Below, piece by piece: positions 60,945 to 64,000 of a DNA stretch of 64,000 nt. The stretch comes from Theristus sp. LFF4_11 (Eukaryota; Nematoda; Chromadorea; Monhysterida; Xyalidae). The notes beneath the pieces were generated by a model. The model was not told the DNA's origin and ran no database searches. It worked only from the letters and a program-made list of their open reading frames with translations. The first letter of the stretch is position 1. Each line of letters begins with the position of its first letter. The DNA lies in contig JASANC010003970.1 of assembly GCA_030248135.1 (NCBI GenBank), positions 48,205-112,204 of the forward strand. Direction: 5' to 3'. The translations under genes were made by a program, and so were the position numbers.

Positions 60945-61982
60945 TAGGGTTAGGGGCTTTGAAAAAAAAAAATTTTTTTATTTTTTTTTTGTTTTTTTTT
61001 TTAAAAAATTTGAATTTTTTTTTTTCAAACTTAAAAAAAAATTTGAAAATTTTTTCTTCTACTTTGCTCTGAAAATTCGATTTATGGCATAATTTTTTGA
61101 AAGTTCAAACCAAATTTTCTTCCCAACTTCTTTGTGTGCTTAGGTAAATGTCATTATTTGGTCATTTTGACCGACGTACTCTATGTTTTTCGATTTGGAT
61201 GACTTCTAGAGTCAATTTTTAGCGTTGAAATGACTTAACTGAATTGAAATATCGTTTCAGAAATCGTTTTCTTGCAACTTAGAACATGTTTTTCAGTCGG
61301 TAGGCCATGATATCTTGTTGATTGGCGTATGTTATAGGTCTACAATGGAGTTGTGCGATATATTGTTAAACAATTTGAGCGGAGATGTTGGTTAATACCA
61401 CATCACACGACCGTTTTTCAGATACCCGATAACATGGCCACATGTTAAAACTTGCGTGCTGAGCTAAACTAACGTGTTAAACTTGCGTCTGTCAGTTGCC
61501 CGCAACGTGATCGCGAAATCATGGTACGTGTTTTCGATACGATGATTTGAAGAGTGGGCTCTCGCCATGTGGCAGATAGCATAGCTGGTTGAACCTGAAA
61601 GTAAGTGTCTTGGGGGGGGGGGCGACCGGGTCGACAGGGGTTGCCGACTTAGCTACAGCAAACAGGAATTTTTGAACACAGTCAAATTTTGGTAATTTTC
61701 TAAAGAGGAACCACTAAGAACGGTTCAATATTCAAGTACACGTGAAAAATTGCCCTGTTTTACTGTTGAAAATGCAACTTTCCCTCTATGAAATGGACAT
61801 AATTTCAATAAAACACGATTTTCGCTCTTATAGTTTCCCGGATCGTTCTGAAAATAGTCTAGATGAACTCAGCTCGACGAGACGCTTCGAACGAACCTAA
61901 CTTGTAAAAAATTTTTTTTTTTTTTTTTTAAAAAATTTTTTTAATTTAAAAAAAAATCCGGATTTTTTTTCCCCTAACCCTA
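60945..61982. mobile_element. hAT-like element A2, 1.04 kb, uninterrupted
   Basis: The intact member of the A family in this window (TAGGGTTAGGGGCTTTGAAA ... CCCCTAACCCTA). 8-bp TSD GGTTGGAC at 60937-60944 and 61983-61990. Inserted in D. It provides the reference order for the broken pieces of A0. Confidence 0.9.
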
Positions 61983-61990
61983 GGTTGGAC

Positions 61991-62690
61991 TAGGGTTGTT
62001 AAACAAAAATGAAATTTTTTTTAAAGTGATTAAAAAAAAACAAAAATGCCGATTTAAAAAAAAAAATTCGAAAAATTTTCCTCTAATATGCTCTGAAAAC
62101 CTCAATTTTGGCACAATTTTTCGAAAGTTCAACAAAAATTTTCTTTGATTATACCTCGTAAAACCTTTAGCAGTCGATTTTGGGCCGTTTTACCGACTGA
62201 TTTTAGGCTTCGACAACATCTGCGATGAAGTTTTTGAGCGTCCCAAAGCTTAGCCTACCATTTCCGATGCAGATAAGGTGACGATTAGCCTCGCAGAGCG
62301 TCCGATTGTGCTCGCTGCACCGTTTGCAAGCGCTACGTTGTCTGGTTGCTGCTTCGTGTCGTGTCGTCGCGACACCATCAGAAGAATTGATCGAATTTCA
62401 AGGCGGTATGTTTGTCTTCACTTTAGCATTAGCTTAGCTGGGGACAATTAGTGACGTTTTGGAGGTCAAAACACAAGAAGAGGCATGGTGACGGTTTGGA
62501 AAAGGGGTAATTGAGGTCACCAAAACAAAATCTGCAAAGTTCCGCCATACGGGTGTCATTCGGGAGGCGCTTGCATATCATATGTGGTTCTTCGGACTCC
62601 CTGATTGATTTAGCACAACTTTGATTTTTGAAATTTTTTTTTTTAAATTTAAAAAAAAAATGACGATTTTTGTTTTTTTTAACAACCCTA
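61991..62690. mobile_element. hAT-like element B3, 700 bp
   Basis: B-family copy with TSD GGTTGGAC at 61983-61990 and 62691-62698. The left TSD copy is also the right TSD copy of A2, so A2 and B3 used the same eight bases as target one after the other. Confidence 0.9.
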
Positions 62691-63676
62691 GGTTGGACCC
62701 CCCCCCTCACTTTTTGGTCGGCACCCCCCCCCCACGGCACCATACCCCCCCTTCGAAAATTTGTTTGGGCCCACGGTACTGGTTTTCTTGCAACTTAGAA
62801 CATGTTTTTTCAGTCGGTAGGCCATGAGATGAACATGATATTTTGTTGATTGGCGTATGTTATAGGTCTACAATGGAGTTGTGCGATATATTGTTAAACA
62901 ATTGGAGCGGAGATGCTGGTTAATACCACATCACACGACCGTTTTTCAGATACCCGATAACATGGCCACATGTTAAAACTTGCGTGCTGAGCTAAACTAA
63001 CGTGTTAAACTTGCGTCTGTCAGTTGCCCGCAACGTGATCGCGAAATCATGGTACGTGTTTTCGATACGATGATTTGAAGAGTGGGCTCTCGCCATGTGG
63101 CAGATAGCATAGCTGGTTGAACCTGAAAGTAAGTGTCTTGGGGGGGGGGCGACCGGGTCGACAGGGGTTGCCGACTTAGCTACAGCAAACAGTAATTTTT
63201 GAACACAGTCAAATTTTGGTAATTTTCTAAAGAGGAACAACTAAGAACGGTTCAATATTCAAGTACACGTCGAAAATTGTCCTGTTTTACTGTTGAAAAT
63301 GCAACTTTCCCTCTATGAAATGGACATAATTTCAATAAAACACGATTTTCGCTCTTATAGTTTTCCGGATCGTTCTGAAAATAGTCTAGATGAACTCAGC
63401 TCGACGAGACGCTTCGAACAAACCTAACTTGTAAAAAAATTTTTTTTTTAAATTTTTTTAATTGAAAAAAAAATCCGGATTTTTTTCCCCTAACCCTAGG
63501 GCCACCGCCGCCACTGCACATGCACCTGTTTTCTTTTTCTTGTTAATTTTGATTTTTGTAACAACCCCAGATACCAAAGTTCTCGCTTTATCATTTTTCT
63601 TTGACTTTTAGAATGATCAAATAATTCAAAAATTGGCAGCAGCGCCAGCAGTGGACACAGTCGGCCGGGCACAAAA

Positions 63677-63826
63677 ATGTCAACAAAGCAACTTCGCGCG
63701 AAACTCCGTTCGTTGCAAGAACAACAGCCAGAAGAGAGCAAGAACAACGTGACTAAGGAAACAAATTATTCAAATTCAGATTGTTCAGAAAGTGATTCTG
63801 AAAATGGGCAAATATCAGGTCCAAAA
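63677..63826 (+). CDS. First exon of an unrecognised gene, continues past window
   Basis: ATG at 63677 opens 50 codons beginning MSTKQLRAKLRSLQEQQ, then a Ser/Asp/Glu-rich stretch (SDCSESDSENGQ). It ends at a good donor, CCAAAA then GTGAGT. The basic helical start followed by an acidic segment somewhat recalls TCF25/Rqc1-type N-termini, but that is only an impression. The exon starts 178 bp right of transposon A0; a TIR element begins 22 bases after its donor. Later exons would be beyond 64000. Confidence 0.45.
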
Positions 63827-63847
63827 GTGAGTTCACATTTCACAATT

Positions 63848-64000
63848 ATCTAAAAATGCGGGAGACGCATATAAAAGGAGGAATATGGCTTTGTGTAAGC
63901 AGTGAGAGACTTGGCTCGACAACTCTTTTCAAGTCTCTGATGTGGTACACACGGATACAAGTACATAAAAGCTATATTTTTGCGCCGCGTTTGTTTTACT
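63848..64000. mobile_element. Second copy of the long-TIR element, cut by the window edge
   Basis: ATTATCTAAAAATGCGGGAG and the following about 140 bases match the left TIR of the element at 2321-3413 (GCATATAAAAGGAGGAATAT, GGCTTTGTGTAAGCAGTGAG, CGGATACAAGTACATAA). The rest lies outside the window. Confidence 0.8.

Larger units (their letters stand above)
58234..62781. mobile_element. hAT-like element D (GC-rich), host of further insertions
   Basis: Inverted ends CAGTACCGTGGGC and GCCCACGGTACTG. Perfect 8-bp TSD GTTTTCTT at 58226-58233 and 62782-62789. Removing B1, C, A2, B3 and their TSD copies leaves about 560 bp of D, full of poly-C/poly-G runs. It sits in A0: the flanking halves rejoin to match A2. 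Its CAGTACCGTGGG ends differ from the TAGGGTT ends of the other families here. Confidence 0.88.
57010..63498. mobile_element. Outer hAT-like element A0, broken by nested insertions
   Basis: Starts TAGGGTTAGAGGCTTTGAAA and ends CCGGATTTTTTTCCCCTAACCCTA-like, the same ends as A1 and A2. Its own sequence is in three pieces: 57010-57196, 58110-58233 and 62782-63498, interrupted by A1 and D. The piece order matches the uninterrupted copy A2. The right flank is GGGCCACC; the left flank has the palindrome GGGCCACGGTGGCCC instead of a clean duplication. No transposase recognised. Confidence 0.8.

Noticed and set aside
58717..62743. Open frame sharing NQSCAKSIRESEE at about 58.8, 60.0 and 62.6 kb
   Set aside because: It recurs because it is part of the B transposon family; it has no transposase motif and the frame is bounded by homopolymers.

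Overview
This is a window of a metazoan nuclear genome. Protein-coding genes are split into many short exons (about 36-1,365 nt) with GT-AG introns. Introns and intergenic DNA are AT-rich and crowded with repeats. Protein similarities point to an animal. The nested 7TM receptor resembles nematode chemoreceptor-type GPCRs, so a nematode is my best but weak guess; I cannot name a species. All gene models below were built by eye: splice sites were chosen so that reading phase is kept and the protein matches what I know of the family.

Layout. (1) 1-3.5 kb: tandem satellite, then a long terminal-inverted-repeat (TIR) element. (2) 3.6-22.7 kb, minus strand: a tomosyn (STXBP5-type) gene, 22 exons identified, with a very large central variable region and no C-terminal SNARE exon in the window. 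Its introns hold a hAT-like element with a perfect 8-bp target-site duplication (TSD), miniature inverted-repeat elements (MITEs), tRNA-derived SINEs and poly-G tracts. (3) 22.7-31.7 kb: long intergenic region, microsatellites, no gene recognised. (4) 31.7-34.5 kb, minus: complete TP53RK/PRPK/Bud32 kinase, 318 aa. (5) 35.0-47.6 kb, minus: an RNF207-like RING/B-box protein, 17 exons, about 1,100 aa. A complete six-exon 7TM receptor gene lies on the opposite strand inside its second intron. (6) 48.5-52.0 kb, minus: complete mitochondrial aspartate aminotransferase (GOT2), 11 exons, 433 aa. (7) 53.0-55.9 kb, minus: a hypothetical signal-peptide/membrane protein with a possible one-base frameshift. 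A foldback element with an 8-bp TSD sits 8-9 bases past one of its splice donors. (8) 57.0-63.5 kb: a stack of nested hAT-like elements. Seven of the eight insertions have exact 8-bp TSDs, so their order can be read from the sequence. (9) 63.7-64.0 kb, plus: first exon of an unrecognised gene, then a second copy of the TIR element from 2.3 kb.

The recognised genes are separate housekeeping and signalling functions: exocytosis control, tRNA t6A modification, a putative ubiquitin ligase, malate-aspartate shuttle and chemoreception. I see no shared pathway. The most unusual content is the nested hAT-like stack, the gene-within-intron arrangement, and a short palindromic MITE family found close to splice sites at all four copies seen.
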